A DNA stretch of 64,000 bases from Piscinibacter aquaticus (GCA_007994965.1 VOPW01000001.1:2728001-2792000), one strand, 5' to 3'; shown: positions 10,447-21,216, counted from the stretch's first letter. Numbers and translations: made by a program. Notes: generated from the sequence alone by a model not told the origin.

Positions 10447-11670
10447 GCCGACGACGCACGGCGCCGACTCCCGCTATGCCTGGATGCGCCTGGCGGCCAC
10501 GCTGGCGCTGATGACCATCGGCTCGGCGGCGATGTACGTGATCGCCGTGGTGCTGCCGGCGGTGCAGGCCGAGTTCGGCGTGAAGCGCGCCGACGCGTCG
10601 CTGCCCTACACGCTGCTGATGGTCGGCTTCGGCCTGGGCGGCGTGATGATGGGCAAGCTGGCCGACCGCTTCGGCGTGATGGTGCCGGTGCTGATCGGCG
10701 CGGCGGGCTGGCCGGCGGCTTCGCGCTCGCCGCGGCCAGCAGCAGCGTGCTGATGTTCGCCATCGTCTCCGGCGTGCTGCTGGGCTTTCTCGGCAGCTCG
10801 GCCACCTTCGCACCGCTGGTGGCCGACACCTCGCTCTGGTTCGTGCGCCGCCGCGGCATCGCAGTGGCCATCTGCGCCAGCGGCAACTACCCGGCCGGCG
10901 CGGTCTGGCCACCGATCGTGCAGCACCTGGTCGAGACGGTGGGCTGGCGCGGCGCCACAACACGCTGGCGGTGATCAGCGGTGGCGATGCCGCTGCTGGC
11001 ACTCGCGCTGAAGCCGCGCCCGCCGGCGGCGGTGGCCGGTGTCACGCGCGGCGGCGCGGCGGCGCAACCGTCGAGCCGGCCCTTCGGCTTCTCGATGAAC
11101 CGTGCGCAGGCGCTGCTGTGCGTGGCCGGCGTGGCCTGCTGCGTGGCGATGGCGATGCCGCAGGTGCACATCGTCGCCTACTGCACCGACCTCGGCTTCG
11201 GCGCGGCGCAGGGCGCGCAGATGCTGTCGCTGATGCTCGCCTCCGGCATCGTCAGCCGGCTGGTCTCGGGGATGATCTGCGACCGCATCGGCGGCATCCG
11301 CACGCTGCTGCTCGGCTCGGTGCTGCAGGGCACCGCGCTGCTGCTGTTCCTGCCCTTCGACGGGCTGGTGTCGCTGTACGTCGTCTCGGCGCTGTTCGGC
11401 CTGTTCCAGGGCGGCATCGTGCCGAGCTACGCGATCATCGTGCGCGAGCACTTTCCGCCCGCCGAAGCCGGCGCGCGCGTCGGCACGGTGCTGATGTGCA
11501 CGCTGTTCGGCATGGCGCTGGGCGGCTGGATGTCGGGCAAGGTGTTCGACCTCACCGGCTCGTACCACGCCGCCTTCGTCAACGGCATCGCCTGGAACCT
11601 GCTGAACCTGGGCATCGTGCTGCTGCTGATGTGGGGGCTGCGGCGGCGCGGTGCGGCCGCGCCGGCATGA
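10439..11670 (+). CDS. Major facilitator superfamily transporter (frameshifted)
   Basis: Twelve-helix secondary transporter. The N-terminal half has [23 protein letters not shown] and the loop 2-3 signature [17 protein letters not shown]. The C-terminal half repeats it as [21 protein letters not shown]. After an indel near 10705 comes [24 protein letters not shown] with [26 protein letters not shown], and after another near 10960 the rest of the protein. The latter segment resembles oxalate/formate-antiporter-type (OFA) and monocarboxylate MFS proteins. It overlaps the MocR gene by 8 bases and the next gene by ATGA, so the three form one operon. Substrate unknown. Confidence 0.82.
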
Positions 11671-12621
11671 AGCTGCTGGTGCTCGGCGGCACGGTTTTCC
11701 TCGGCCGCCACATCGTCGCGCAGGCGCTGGCGCGCGGCGACGAAGTCACGCTGCTGCACCGCGGGCGGCGCGGCACCAACCTGTTCCCGCAGGCGCGCCG
11801 GCTGATCGGCGACCGCGATGTCGACCTCTCGGCTCTGCAGGGCCTCGATGTCGACGCGGTGATCGACTGCAGCGGCTACACGGCCGCCCACCTGCAGCGC
11901 AGCGCCGAGGCGCTGGCACGGGTGCCACGCTACCTGTTCGTCTCCACGATCTCCGTCGGCGCCGCGTTCCCGCCCGGCGTGGCCTACGACGAGGACACGC
12001 CGCGGCTGTCGGGCGACGAGGGCTACGGCGCCGCCAAGGCACGCGCCGAGGACGCCCTGCTCGCGGCGCGCCCGGGCCGCGCCACGATCGTGCGGCCCGG
12101 CCTCATCGTCGGGCCGCACGACCCGACCGGGCGCTTCACGCACTGGCCGCTGCGCACGGCGCGCGGCGGCGAGGTGCTCGCGCCGGGGCGGCCCGCGAGG
12201 CCGGTCCAGTTCATCGACGTTCGCGACCTGGCGGCCTGGTGCCTGCGGCTCGTCGACGCCGGCACGACCGGCGTCTTCCATGCGGTTGGCGACACGGTGA
12301 CGATGCAGGAGCTGCTCGAGTCCTGCCGGGACGTCGCCGGCACCGACGCCCGCCTGCGCTGGATGGACGATGCGGCGCTGCTCGCCGCCGGCGCGCAACC
12401 CTGGAGCGAGCTGCCGCTGTGGATCCCCGAATCCGATCCGGCGTTCGGCGGCATGCTGCTGGCGCGCAACCGTCGCGCCCGCGCGGCCGGCCCTGGTCAC
12501 GCGGCCGGTGATCGAGACGGTGCGCGACACGCTGGCCTGGGCGCGCAGCCCCGACGCGGCCGCCGCGCCCAGCCCGCAGGCGATGACGCCCGAACGCGAG
12601 GCTGCCCTGCTCAGATCCTGA
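11667..12621 (+). CDS. NAD-dependent epimerase/dehydratase family protein (frameshifted)
   Basis: Extended short-chain dehydrogenase with an N-terminal Rossmann motif [25 protein letters not shown], then [23 protein letters not shown] and [14 protein letters not shown]. An active-site region [13 protein letters not shown] supplies the YxxxK pair, followed by [19 protein letters not shown]. The family resembles isoflavone-reductase-like or sugar-nucleotide epimerases of plant-chloroplast RNA-binding type. A single indel near 12485 moves the last 45 residues (ending [11 protein letters not shown]) to another frame. It overlaps the MFS stop (ATGA) and meets kup head-on, overlapping it by 11 bases at the 3' ends. 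Confidence 0.8.
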
Positions 12622-14485
12622 TCCGCGCGCCCAGCTCGATCACGGCGTTGTCCGGCAGGCGGAAGAAGCTGGCCACGCTGCCGGCGTTGCGGCTCATGGC
12701 CGCGAACAGGCGCTCGCGCCAGCCGGCCATGCCGGTGCCCGGCACCGGCACGATGGTCTCGCGGCTGAGGTAGAAGCTGGTGGCCATCGGGTCGATGGCC
12801 AGCGACGGCGCCACGCAGCGCTGCAATGCCCGCGGCACGTCGGGCGCCTCCATGAAGCCGAAGTCGAGCACGACGCGCCAGAAGCCGTGTCCCATCGGCT
12901 CGACATGGGCCCGGCGCTCGTCGTCCACCACCGGCTGCTCGAGGAAGCGCACCGTCAGCAGCAGGTTGCGCTCGTGCAGCACCCGGTTGTGCTTGAGGTT
13001 GTGCAGCAGCGCCTGCGGCACGGTGCTGGCATCGGCCACCGCATAGATCGCGGTTCGCGCGATGCGCGGCAGGGCCTGGGCCGGCAGCGCCTCGATGAAC
13101 CCGGCCAGATCGAGGCCGTCGCGCCGGACGCTGGCCAGCGCGAGCGCGCGGCCGCGCTGCCAGGTGCTCATCAGCACGAATAGCGCCAGTGCCGAGCGCG
13201 ATCGGGAACCAGCCACCGTCGAGGAACTTCACCGCGCACCCGATGAACAGCACGAGGTCCACGGCGGCGAAGAAGGCCGTGGCGGCGATCGCCAGCGCCG
13301 CCGGCAGCTTCCAGGCGTAGCGCACGACCACGTAGGTGAGCAGCGTGGTGATGAGCATCGCGCCGGTGACGGCGATGCCGTAGGCGCCGGCCAGCGCCGA
13401 CGAGCTGCCGAAGAACAGCACTGCGCCGAGCACGCCGGCCAGCAGCATCCAGTTCACCGCCGGCATGTAGATCTGGCCGATCTCCAGCGCAGAGGTGTGG
13501 TGCACCGTCATGCGCGGCAGGAAGCCCAGCTGCATCGCCACGGCGCGTCAGCGAGTAGGCGCCGGAGATCACCGCCTGGGAGGCGATGATGGCCGCCAGC
13601 GTCGCCAGCGCCACGGCAGGCAGCACCAGCGGCTCCGGGAAGAGGCGGTAGAAGGGTTCTCCAGCGCGGCCGGATCGCGCATCAGCAGCGCCCCCTGGCC
13701 GAGGTAGTTCAACGCGAGCGCCGGGAACACCGTGCCGGTCCAGGCCAGCTGGATGGGCCGGCGCCCGAAGTGGCCGAGGTCGGCGTAGAGCGCCTCGGCG
13801 CCGGTGATGGCCAGCACGATCGCACCGATGGCCGCCCACACCTGCCAGCCGCGGCCGGCGAGGAAGGCCAGCGCCTCGCGCGGGTCGAGCGCCGCGAGGA
13901 TGGCCGGCTGCTGCGCGATCTGCAGCACGCCGGTGACCGCCAGCACCACGAACCACAGCGTGATCACCGGCCCGAACAGCCGCCCGACCACGGCCGTGCC
14001 GAAGCGCTGCAGCGCGAACAGCCCCACCAGCACCATCAGCGACAGCGGCAGCACCCAGGGGGCGAGCGCCGGCGTGGCCACCGTCAGGCCTTCCATCGCA
14101 CCGAGAACCGAGATCGCCGGCGTGATCACGCTGTCGCCGTAGAACAGCGTGGCGCCGAACACGCCCAGCAGCAGCACGGCGGCACGCCGCCGCGAGGTGC
14201 TGCCGAGCGCCTGCGCCGCCAGTGCGGTGAGCGCCGGGCCCCCGCCCTCGCCTCGGTTGTCGGCGCGCAGGATCAGCACCACGTACTTGAGCGTGACCAC
14301 CAGCATCAGCGCCCAGACGATGGATGAGATCGCGCCGACCGGTGCGCCGCATCCAGCGGCACGCGGGTGGCCGGTGAGAAGATCTCCTTGACCGTATACA
14401 GCGGGCTGGTGCCGATGTCGCCGTAGACGACGCCGATGGCGCCGAGCGTGAGGACGGGCAGGGATTGCGATCGGGTGTCGGCCAT
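12611..14485 (-). CDS. kup: Low-affinity potassium:proton symporter Kup (frameshifted)
   Basis: Cytoplasmic-membrane K+ uptake protein of the KUP/HAK/KT family. The start at 14485 ([31 protein letters not shown]) carries the family signature GDIGTSPLY. Other landmarks are [70 protein letters not shown] and, near the end, [23 protein letters not shown]. Assembled length of about 624 residues equals that of E. coli Kup. Frame breaks lie near 13205, 13545, 13660 and 14350. A KdpDE-like two-component pair lies immediately upstream on the same strand (47-base gap), suggesting K+-responsive control. Confidence 0.93.
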
Positions 14486-14531
14486 GACGCAGGCTTCGTG
14501 TGGAGGAGACGCCAGCGTGCGCCGGCACGCG

Positions 14532-15244
14532 TCAGGAAGGCATACGTGCGTCGGCGGTGTCGTCCGGCTCGGCCAGCCGGTAGCCCACCCCGGGCTCGGT
14601 GAGCAGCAGGCGCGGCTCGGCGGGCTCGTCCTCCAGCTTGGCGCGAAGCTGGCCCATGTAAAGGCGCAGGTAGTGCGTGTGCTCGGTGAACTCGGCGCCC
14701 CACACGTCGCGCAGCAGCTGGCGGTGCGTCACCACCTGCCCGGCCGGCGCACCAGCCGCGCAAGCAGCCTGTACTCGGTCGGCGTGAGGTGCACCGGCTC
14801 GCCGCCTCCAGACACGCTGCGCGCGCAGGTCGACGTGCACGGCGCCGCGCCGGTAGTCGGTGAGCGCCGCGCTGACGCGCGTGCCGCGGTGGCGCAGCGC
14901 GACGCGCATGCGCGCCAGCAGTTCGGCCACACCGAATGGCTTGACCAGTAGTCGTCGGCACCGGCGTCGAGCAGGCGGATCTTCTGCCCTTCGGCCTGGC
15001 GCGCCGAGAGCACGAGCACCGGCAGCGACTCGCGGCGCCGCAACGTGGCAAGCAGCTGCTCGCCGTCGCCATCGGGCAGGCCGAGGTCGAGCAGCACCAG
15101 GTCGAGCGGCTCGCGCGCATGGGCGAGCAGCGCGTTCGCCTCGGCGAGGCTGGCCGCCGTGAGCACGTCGTAGCCCTCGACGGCGAGCGCATCGCGCAGC
15201 GTGCGGCAGAGCTCGCGGTCGTCTTCCAGCAGCAGCACCCTCAT
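14532..15244 (-). CDS. kdpE: OmpR-family response regulator, KdpE-like (frameshifted)
   Basis: Receiver plus winged-helix regulator. The receiver domain [27 protein letters not shown] has the acidic pair and the phospho-acceptor aspartate in [19 protein letters not shown], then LPVLVLSAR with the switch Ser. The DNA-binding domain has [30 protein letters not shown] and [20 protein letters not shown] with PGVGYRL at the end. THYLRVYMGQLRxKLE is a KdpE hallmark. Indels near 14745 and 14945 disturb the frame. Its ATG overlaps the sensor-kinase stop. No kdpFABC operon is in the window, so the neighbouring kup is the plausible target (inference). Confidence 0.82.
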
Positions 15245-16781
15245 GACCCGTCCCCATCGGCGGGCGGCGGTGCCGGCGGCTCGCGCAGCGGCAGCACGCA
15301 CTCGAAGCTCGCGCCGCCGCGGCCGCGGCGCCGCAGGCGCAGCTCGCCGCCGTGCGCATGGGCGATGGCACGGCACACCGCGAGGCCGACGCCCGCGCCG
15401 CGCTTCGCCTCGACGCCCTCGCCCCGCTGGAACACCTCGAAGATGCGCTCGCGCCAGGCCGGCGCCACGCCCGGGCCGCGATCGCGCACGGCCAGCACGG
15501 CCTGCTCGCCCTCGCGCCGCACCAGAACCTCCACAGGCGCCTCGGCCGGGCTGTACTTCAGCGCGTTGTCGACGAGGTTGTCGAGCAGTTGGGTGATCAG
15601 CAGCGCATCGCACCACAGCAGCGGCAGGCCGGGCTCGAGGGTGTGCGCACGCGGCGCGTGGCGTCCTGGCGGCGCGCATGGGCGAGCACCGCGCCGACGA
15701 TCTCCTCGGCCGACTCCCAGTCGCAGCGCAGCGTCACGCCGGGTGCGCCCAGCCGGGCCAGCTGAAGCGTGTTGTCGGTCATGCGCGACAGGCGCGTGGC
15801 CTCCTCGACGATGGTGCGCGCCAGCCCGCTCGCGCTGCGCGGCATCCAGGCGCGCGCCCTGCGACTCCAGCGACGAGGCCGCGCCCATGATCGTGGCCAA
15901 TGGCGTGCGGTAGTCGTGCGAGATCGCGGCCAGCAGCGCATTGCGCACCGCCTCGGACTGCGCGAGGTCGCGTGCGTGACGCTCCTCGCGCAGGCTGCGG
16001 GCGCGCTGGAGCGCCAGCCCCAGCTGGTCGCACAGGGCCTGCAGGTGCTCGCGCAAGGGTTCGTCGGGCTGCAGACCGCGGCTGCGCAGCACCGCCGCAC
16101 CGAGGCACTCGCCGCGGCCGCGCAGCGGCAGGTACCAGTCGGGCTGGCCGGTGTGGCGGCCGGTGCCGGGACCGAGCGGCTCGCCCGACCGCAGGCAGTG
16201 CCACAGGCCCACGGCCTGGTCGGCGTCGGGCGTGCCGACGTGCAGCACGGCCGCATCGTCCTGCATGGCGGGCATGGCCCCGCGCAGCAGGATCAGCGCC
16301 ACCTCGTCGCCCGAGGCCTGCTGCAGCGCCTGTTGCAGGGTACCGGCGTGCGCCAGCGGATCGTCCGCATCGCGCAGCGTCTCTCCCCAGGCCCGCAACT
16401 GCTCGGCGCGCGCCGCATGCAGCCCAGCGCGCACGGCACGGCGCCGCAGGCCGGCCATCAGCGTGGCCACGATGGCATTGACGATCAGCATGGCGCCCAG
16501 CAGCAGCGCATGCTGGCGCAGGTCGACGCCGAAGCCGCGCGCGGCGGCACGAAGCTCCAGTTGAAGGCCAGCACGCCGATCGCGCCGGCCACAGCGCCAG
16601 CCCAGGCCGGCAGCCACAGCGCCGCGAGCGCGCTGGCGAGCACCAGCACCATCGCCAGATTGGCGAGGTCGACCCGCCCATCGAGGGCCGCCAGCGCCGC
16701 GGCGCCTGCAGCCCAGGTCAGCGCGGCCGCGGCGGCATCGCGCCAGCGCCAGTCGCCATGGGAAGCGGAGCTCTTGTCCAT
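15241..16781 (-). CDS. KdpD-like sensor histidine kinase lacking the N-terminal KdpD/Usp module (frameshifted)
   Basis: Membrane sensor kinase. It starts at 16781 with MDKSSASHGDWRW, then four hydrophobic helices (ALTWAAGAAALAALDG, LAMVLVLASALAALWLP and AGAVAGAIGVLAFNWSFVPP) matching the DUF4118 membrane domain of KdpD. A GAF-like region follows, then the HisKA box AISHDYRTPLATIMGAASSLESQ, diagnostic for KdpD, and the ATPase domain with LLDNLVDNALKYSPAEAP, DRGPGVAP and GAGVGLAVCRAIAHAHGG. About 513 residues against nearly 900 in full KdpD; the cytosolic KdpD/universal-stress half is absent with no room upstream. Frame shifts near 15660, 15840 and 16545. It forms an operon with the regulator (ATGA overlap). 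Confidence 0.82.
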
Positions 16782-16826
16782 GCGCTGACAGTAGCAGCCC
16801 GCGCATCAGGGCCGCATAAGGAGGGC

Positions 16827-17279
16827 TCAGCCGGCGTCACCGCCCGCCGGCGGCACCGCGAACGCCGCGCCGATCTTGAACACCCCGCTGACGCGCGCCA
16901 CCGGCTCGCCGTCGGCCGTCACCAGCCCTTGCGCGAACACCATCGTGCGGGTGGTGCGCAGCACCTGCGCCTCGCCCTGCACCCAGGCGTCCAGCGGCGA
17001 GGGCGCGAGGTAGTCGATGTCCAGACTCACCGTGGGCAGGAAACGCTCGCCCAGGCTCCCGACACGGCGGATCGCGGTGATGGGCAGCAGCATGTCGCAG
17101 AAGGTGGCCATCATGCCGCCGTGGCAGATGCGCATCGTGTTGCAGTGGCGCTGCTCGACACGGAAGCCGAGCTGGTAGGTATCGCCGTCGAAGCGTTCGT
17201 AGAGCGGGCCATTGGCCTTGACGAACTCGCCGCCCAGGCGCAGTTCGGTGAAGCCTTCGGGCACGCCCGGCGCATTCAT
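16827..17279 (-). CDS. PaaI-type hotdog-fold thioesterase
   Basis: Acyl-CoA thioesterase-like protein with the hotdog motif CHGGMMATFCDMLLPITAI (the HGG/D active-site region) followed by SLDIDYLAPSPLDAWVQGEAQVLRTTRTMVFAQG. It is intact, with 150 residues, the usual PaaI length. It starts 4 bases inside the transglutaminase gene's stop region (GATGAATG), so the two are translationally coupled. With the acyl-CoA synthetase further upstream in the same run it could hydrolyse the synthetase's products (inference). Confidence 0.8.
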   Translation of the reverse strand: MNAPGVPEGFTELRLGGEFVKANGPLYERFDGDTYQLGFRVEQRHCNTMRICHGGMMATFCDMLLPITAIRRVGSLGERFLPTVSLDIDYLAPSPLDAWVQGEAQVLRTTRTMVFAQGLVTADGEPVARVSGVFKIGAAFAVPPAGGDAG

Positions 17280-17962
17280 CGCTGCACCTCGCGCGCCACG
17301 TCGGCATCGAAGTCGGCGGCCCGCATCGCGCCCTGCTGCCCGCGCCACGAGGGATAGGTCGCTTCGAAGGCCGCGACGATGCGATCGAGCGGCATGTCGT
17401 CGAACGCGCCGTGCTGGTTGACGTATTCCATGTGCCGGTTGCCGGCGGCATCGAACGGGTGGTAGATCGAATCGCTGCGGCCGTCGAAATCGAGCGGCAG
17501 CAGGCCGAAGCGCTCGCAGAGTTCGATGTTGAAGGCCGGCGTGGCCTTGACCCAGCGGCCGGCTATCCACAGGTCGGCATAGCCGTGCCAGACGAAGATG
17601 TCCGTCTGCAGCGTACGGCGCAGGCGCTCGGTGCTGAGGTGGTTGCGCACATCGGCGTAGCCCACGCGCGCCGGGATGCCGGCGGCGCGCGCCACCGCGG
17701 CCAGCAGCGCAGCCTTGGGCACGCACCAGCCGTAGCCCTGCGCGAGCACGCTGCTCGAGCGCATGCCGGCCACGCTGAGATCGATGCGGTACGGGTCGTA
17801 GCGGAAGCCGTCGCGCACCGCATAGGTGAGCGCCACGGCGCGCTCGCGATCGTCGGCACCCACCGCGTGGCGGCGAGCGAAGGCGATCACCTCGGGGTGG
17901 TCGCTGTCGATCAGCGCGGTCGGTGCGAGCGTCGCAGGCGTCGGGGATGTCGGTTCGTCCAT
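17276..17962 (-). CDS. Transglutaminase-like cysteine peptidase family protein
   Basis: Cytosolic protein with the transglutaminase-like core fold. AQGYGWCVPKAALLAAVARAAGIPARVGYADVRNH contains the nucleophilic cysteine after GYGW. The following HGYADLWIAGRWVKATPAFN region provides the histidine and DAAGNRHMEYVNQHG the later part. Intact, 228 residues from the ATG at 17962. It sits between an acyl-CoA synthetase (5-base gap upstream) and a PaaI thioesterase (overlapping). No signal peptide, so it is not a secreted protease. Substrate unknown. Confidence 0.78.
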   Translation of the reverse strand: MDEPTSPTPATLAPTALIDSDHPEVIAFARRHAVGADDRERAVALTYAVRDGFRYDPYRIDLSVAGMRSSSVLAQGYGWCVPKAALLAAVARAAGIPARVGYADVRNHLSTERLRRTLQTDIFVWHGYADLWIAGRWVKATPAFNIELCERFGLLPLDFDGRSDSIYHPFDAAGNRHMEYVNQHGAFDDMPLDRIVAAFEATYPSWRGQQGAMRAADFDADVAREVQR

Positions 17963-17966
17963 GCCC

Positions 17967-19667
17967 TCAGTGTGCACCGGCCGCCGTGCGCGCGCGCTCT
18001 TCCTCCTGCAGCCGCAGCACCTTGCGCTGCACCTTGCCGGTGGTGGTCATCGGCAGTGCCGCGATGAACTCGATCTCCTTCGGGTACTCGTAAGGCGCCA
18101 GCTTGCCGCGCACGTGGCGCTGCAGCTCTTCCACCAGCGTTTCGCCGGGCGCGAAGCCCGGCGCGAGCACGACGTAGGCTTTCACGACGGCGCCGCGTTC
18201 CTTGTCGGGCTTGGGCACCACGGCGGCATTGGCCACCGCCGGGTGCTTGACGAGGCAGTTCTCCACCTCGCTCGGCCCGATGCGATAACCCGCGGCCTTG
18301 AACACGTCGTCGCTGCGGCCCTGGTACCAGAGGTAGCCGTCTTCATCCATCACCGCGGTGTCGCCGGTGCGGCACCACGAATTCGCCGGGTCGCCGGTGA
18401 ACTTGGCGCGCGTGGCCTCGTCGTTCTTCCAGTAGCCGAGGAAGAACACCGGGTCGGGGTGGCCGTGCACGTCGAGCCGGTGCACCGCCACGTCGCCCGG
18501 CGTGCCGCGCGGGCACTCGCGGCCCTCGTCGTCGATCACCGCGATGCGGTGGCCGGGGTAGGCGCGGCCCATGCTGCCCGGGCGCGCCGGCCAGCCGGGA
18601 TGCTCGCGTCCCTGCTCATCGACGAAGCGGCCGCAGTTGCCGACGATGTAGTTGATCTCGGTCTGGCCGAACATCTCGTTGACGGTGACGCCCAGCGCGT
18701 CGCGGCACCACGCGAACACCGCATCGCCCACGGCCTCGCCGGCACTCATGATCGCGCGCAGTCTCAGCGGGTAGCGCTCGCGCGGGGCGGGCACCGCCTT
18801 CATCATTGCCTTCAACGCGGTCGGGAAGAGGAAGGTGTGCGTGACGCCGTGGCGCGCCATCAGCTCGAGCGCACGCTCGGCACCGAAGCGGCCCTGGAAG
18901 GCGACGATCTGGCCGCCGAAGTACAGCGTCGGCAGCAACGCATCCATCAATCCACCCGTCCAGGCCCAGTCGGCGGGTGACCAGAACACGGCATCGTCCT
19001 GAGGAAACCAGTTCTGGCTGCAGACGAAGCCGGTCAGGTTGCCGATCAGCGCGCGGTGCGGGATCAGCGCGCCCTTGGGCGGGCCGGTGGTGCCGCTGGT
19101 GTAGATCAGCACCGCGGCTTCGTCGGCCTTGGTCTTCACCGCGGTGAATTCGGCGCGCTCGGCCTCGAGGGCGGCAGCCCAGTCGAGATCGCCCTTCCCG
19201 GCCGCCTCGCCGGCGGCGATCACGTGGCGCAGCGCCGCGCACTGCGGCCGTGCGTCGCGCAGGTTGGCGATCGCGCTCTCGTCGACGATGGCCACCACCG
19301 CCTCGCTGTGCTGCAGCCGGTACTCCAGCGCGTCGGGGCCGAACAGCATCGACAAGGGCATGGCCACCGCGCCGAGCTGCGCCACCGCGATGTTGGCCAC
19401 CGCCGTCTCGAAACGCTGCGGCATCACGATCGCGACGCGGTCGCCGCGCTGCACGCCCAAGCGGCGCAGCGCATTCGACAGCCGGTTGGCATTGGCCTGC
19501 AGGTCGGCGTAGGTAAAGCGCGCGGCACGGCCGTCTTCATGCTCGTAGCGGATCGCCACGGAGCCGGGCCGTTCGCGCGCCCAGCGCGCGGCGCAGACCT
19601 CGGCGATGTTGAAGTGCTCGGGCACGTGCCAGCGGAAGCCGGCATGCAGGGCGGCGTGGTGATCCAT
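17967..19667 (-). CDS. AMP-forming acyl-CoA synthetase
   Basis: Adenylate-forming enzyme that activates a carboxylic acid with ATP and CoA. It is intact in one frame, 566 residues from ATG 19667 (MDHHAALHAGFRWHVPEHFN). The AMP-binding P-loop motif is AVLIYTSGTTGPPKGALIPH. Further motifs are SPADWAWTGGLMDALLPTLYFG, VNEMFGQTEINYIVGNC, WCRTGDTAVMDEDGYLWYQGRSDDVFKAAGYRIGPSEVE (hinge) and the C-terminal lysine region TTTGKVQRKVLR. The pattern resembles medium-chain or acetyl/propionyl-type synthetases (ACSM-like). It heads a run with the transglutaminase-like and PaaI genes. Confidence 0.9.
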   Translation of the reverse strand: MDHHAALHAGFRWHVPEHFNIAEVCAARWARERPGSVAIRYEHEDGRAARFTYADLQANANRLSNALRRLGVQRGDRVAIVMPQRFETAVANIAVAQLGAVAMPLSMLFGPDALEYRLQHSEAVVAIVDESAIANLRDARPQCAALRHVIAAGEAAGKGDLDWAAALEAERAEFTAVKTKADEAAVLIYTSGTTGPPKGALIPHRALIGNLTGFVCSQNWFPQDDAVFWSPADWAWTGGLMDALLPTLYFGGQIVAFQGRFGAERALELMARHGVTHTFLFPTALKAMMKAVPAPRERYPLRLRAIMSAGEAVGDAVFAWCRDALGVTVNEMFGQTEINYIVGNCGRFVDEQGREHPGWPARPGSMGRAYPGHRIAVIDDEGRECPRGTPGDVAVHRLDVHGHPDPVFFLGYWKNDEATRAKFTGDPANSWCRTGDTAVMDEDGYLWYQGRSDDVFKAAGYRIGPSEVENCLVKHPAVANAAVVPKPDKERGAVVKAYVVLAPGFAPGETLVEELQRHVRGKLAPYEYPKEIEFIAALPMTTTGKVQRKVLRLQEEERARTAAGAH

Positions 19668-19707
19668 GCGTCGAGTGTCGGGCGGCGGCCCGCCCGGCCG
19701 CATCGGG

Positions 19708-20196
19708 TCAAGCACCGAAGCGCTTCAGCTCATCCCCGGTGATGCGGCAGATGCGCCAGTCGGGCATCACGGTGGCGCCCATCTTCTCGTAGAAGCGGAT
19801 CGCGTTCTCGTTCCAGTCGAGCACGCTCCACTCGAAGCGCCCGTAGCCGCGCTCCACCGCAATCGCGCCCAGGCGCTCGAGCAGGGCCTGGCCGATGCCG
19901 CTGCCGCGCAGCGCCGGCTGCACGTACAGATCTTCGAGGTAGAGTCCGGGTCGGGCGAGGAAGGTCGAGAAGTTGGTGAAGAACAGCGCGAAGGCCACCA
20001 CCGCGCCTCCGGCCTCGGCGACCAGCGCCTCGACCACTGGCTTGTCGCCGAACAGGTGCGGATGCAGCGTCTCGGGCGTCACCTGCACGAGGTGCGAGAG
20101 CTTCTCGAACTCGGCCAGTTCGTGGATCAGGCCGGTGATGGCGGGAACGTCGCGCGGCTCGGCGGCGCGCAGCAGGAAGTCGGGGGCAGTGCTCAT
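19708..20196 (-). CDS. GNAT family N-acetyltransferase, SSAT-like
   Basis: Acetyl-CoA-dependent N-acetyltransferase. Intact, 162 residues. The acetyl-CoA binding motif A is LYLEDLYVQPALRGSGIGQALLERLGAIA, followed by YGRFEWSVLDWNENAIRFYEKMGA. The N-terminal RAAEPRDVPAITGLIHELAEFEKLS and FALFFTNFSTFLARPGLYLEDL match the spermidine/spermine- and thialysine-acetyltransferase subgroup, so a polyamine-like or amino-acid substrate is plausible but unproven. It is divergent from the hydrolase at 20256. Confidence 0.85.
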   Translation of the reverse strand: MSTAPDFLLRAAEPRDVPAITGLIHELAEFEKLSHLVQVTPETLHPHLFGDKPVVEALVAEAGGAVVAFALFFTNFSTFLARPGLYLEDLYVQPALRGSGIGQALLERLGAIAVERGYGRFEWSVLDWNENAIRFYEKMGATVMPDWRICRITGDELKRFGA

Positions 20197-20255
20197 GCGG
20201 ACGATTGTCGCGGCATCGACAGCGCCCGTCCGCGTCTGCGCCTACAGTGCGGCGC

Positions 20256-21177
20256 ATGACCGCCACCGTGTACCTCCCGCGCCGCGCCGCGCGCAGCCTC
20301 TTCGTCACCCTGCGCGGCCTGCGCTACCACCTGCTCGCCTGGGGCGATGCCTCGCTCGCCACGCCCGAGCGCCCGCCACTGGTGCTGCTGCACGGCTGGA
20401 TGGACGTGGCGGCCTCGTTCCAGTTCATGGTCGATGCGCTGGCGCAGGATCGCTACGTGGTCGCCGCCGACTGGCGCGGCTTCGGCCTGTCGGAATCGTC
20501 GGGCAGCGACAGCTACTGGTTCCCCGATTACCTCGGCGATCTCGATGCGCTGCTCGACCACCCCGAGCTCGGCACGGCCGGCCAGCCGGTCGACCTGCTC
20601 GGCCACAGCATGGGCGGCAACGTGGTGATGCTCTACGCCGGCGTGCGCCCCGAGCGCATCCGCCGGCTGATCAGCCTGGAGGGCTTCGGCATGCCGGCCA
20701 CCGTGCCCGAGCAGGCGCCCAGGCGCTACCGCCAGTGGCTGGATGAGCTGCGCGAGCCGGCGGAACTGCGCCCCTACGACAGCACGGCCGAGGTGGCCGC
20801 CCGCCTGCGCAAGACCAACCCGCTGCTGGCCGAGGACAAGGCCGCCTCGGCTGGCGCCGCACTGGGCGAAGCAGGCCGAAGACGGCCGCTGGCACATCCT
20901 CGGCGACCCGGCGCACAAGCGCGTCAACCCGCTGCTGTACCGCGTCGAGGAGGTGCTGGCCTGCTGGCGGCAGATTGCCGCGCCGATGCTGTGGGTGGAA
21001 GGCGACCGCACCGACGTCGAGAAGTGGTGGGGACACCGCTACCCGCGCAGCGAGTTCGAGGCACGGCTGGCCGCCGTGCCCCGCGTGGAGCGCGAGCTGC
21101 TCAGCCCGGCCGGCCACATGCTGCACCACGATCAGCCGCAGGCGCTGGCAGAACGCCTGGAGCGCTTCCTCGCCTGA
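20256..21177 (+). CDS. Alpha/beta hydrolase (frameshifted once)
   Basis: Alpha/beta-hydrolase-fold enzyme. LVLLHGWMDVAASFQFMVDAL carries the oxyanion-hole HGW motif, DWRGFGLSE the strand after it, and LLGHSMGGNVVMLYAGVRPERI the nucleophile elbow GHSMGG. An indel near 20865 separates the N-terminal 200 residues from LAPHWAKQAEDGRWHILGDPAHKRVNPLL, and the catalytic histidine in SPAGHMLHHDQPQALAERL. About 306 residues. MPATVPEQAPRRYRQWLDEL is a conserved cap element of a Burkholderiales group. Substrate unknown. Confidence 0.84.
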
Positions 21178-21216
21178 GCGCCGCGTGCGAAGATGGCCGG
21201 GCAGTGGGAGTTCCCG

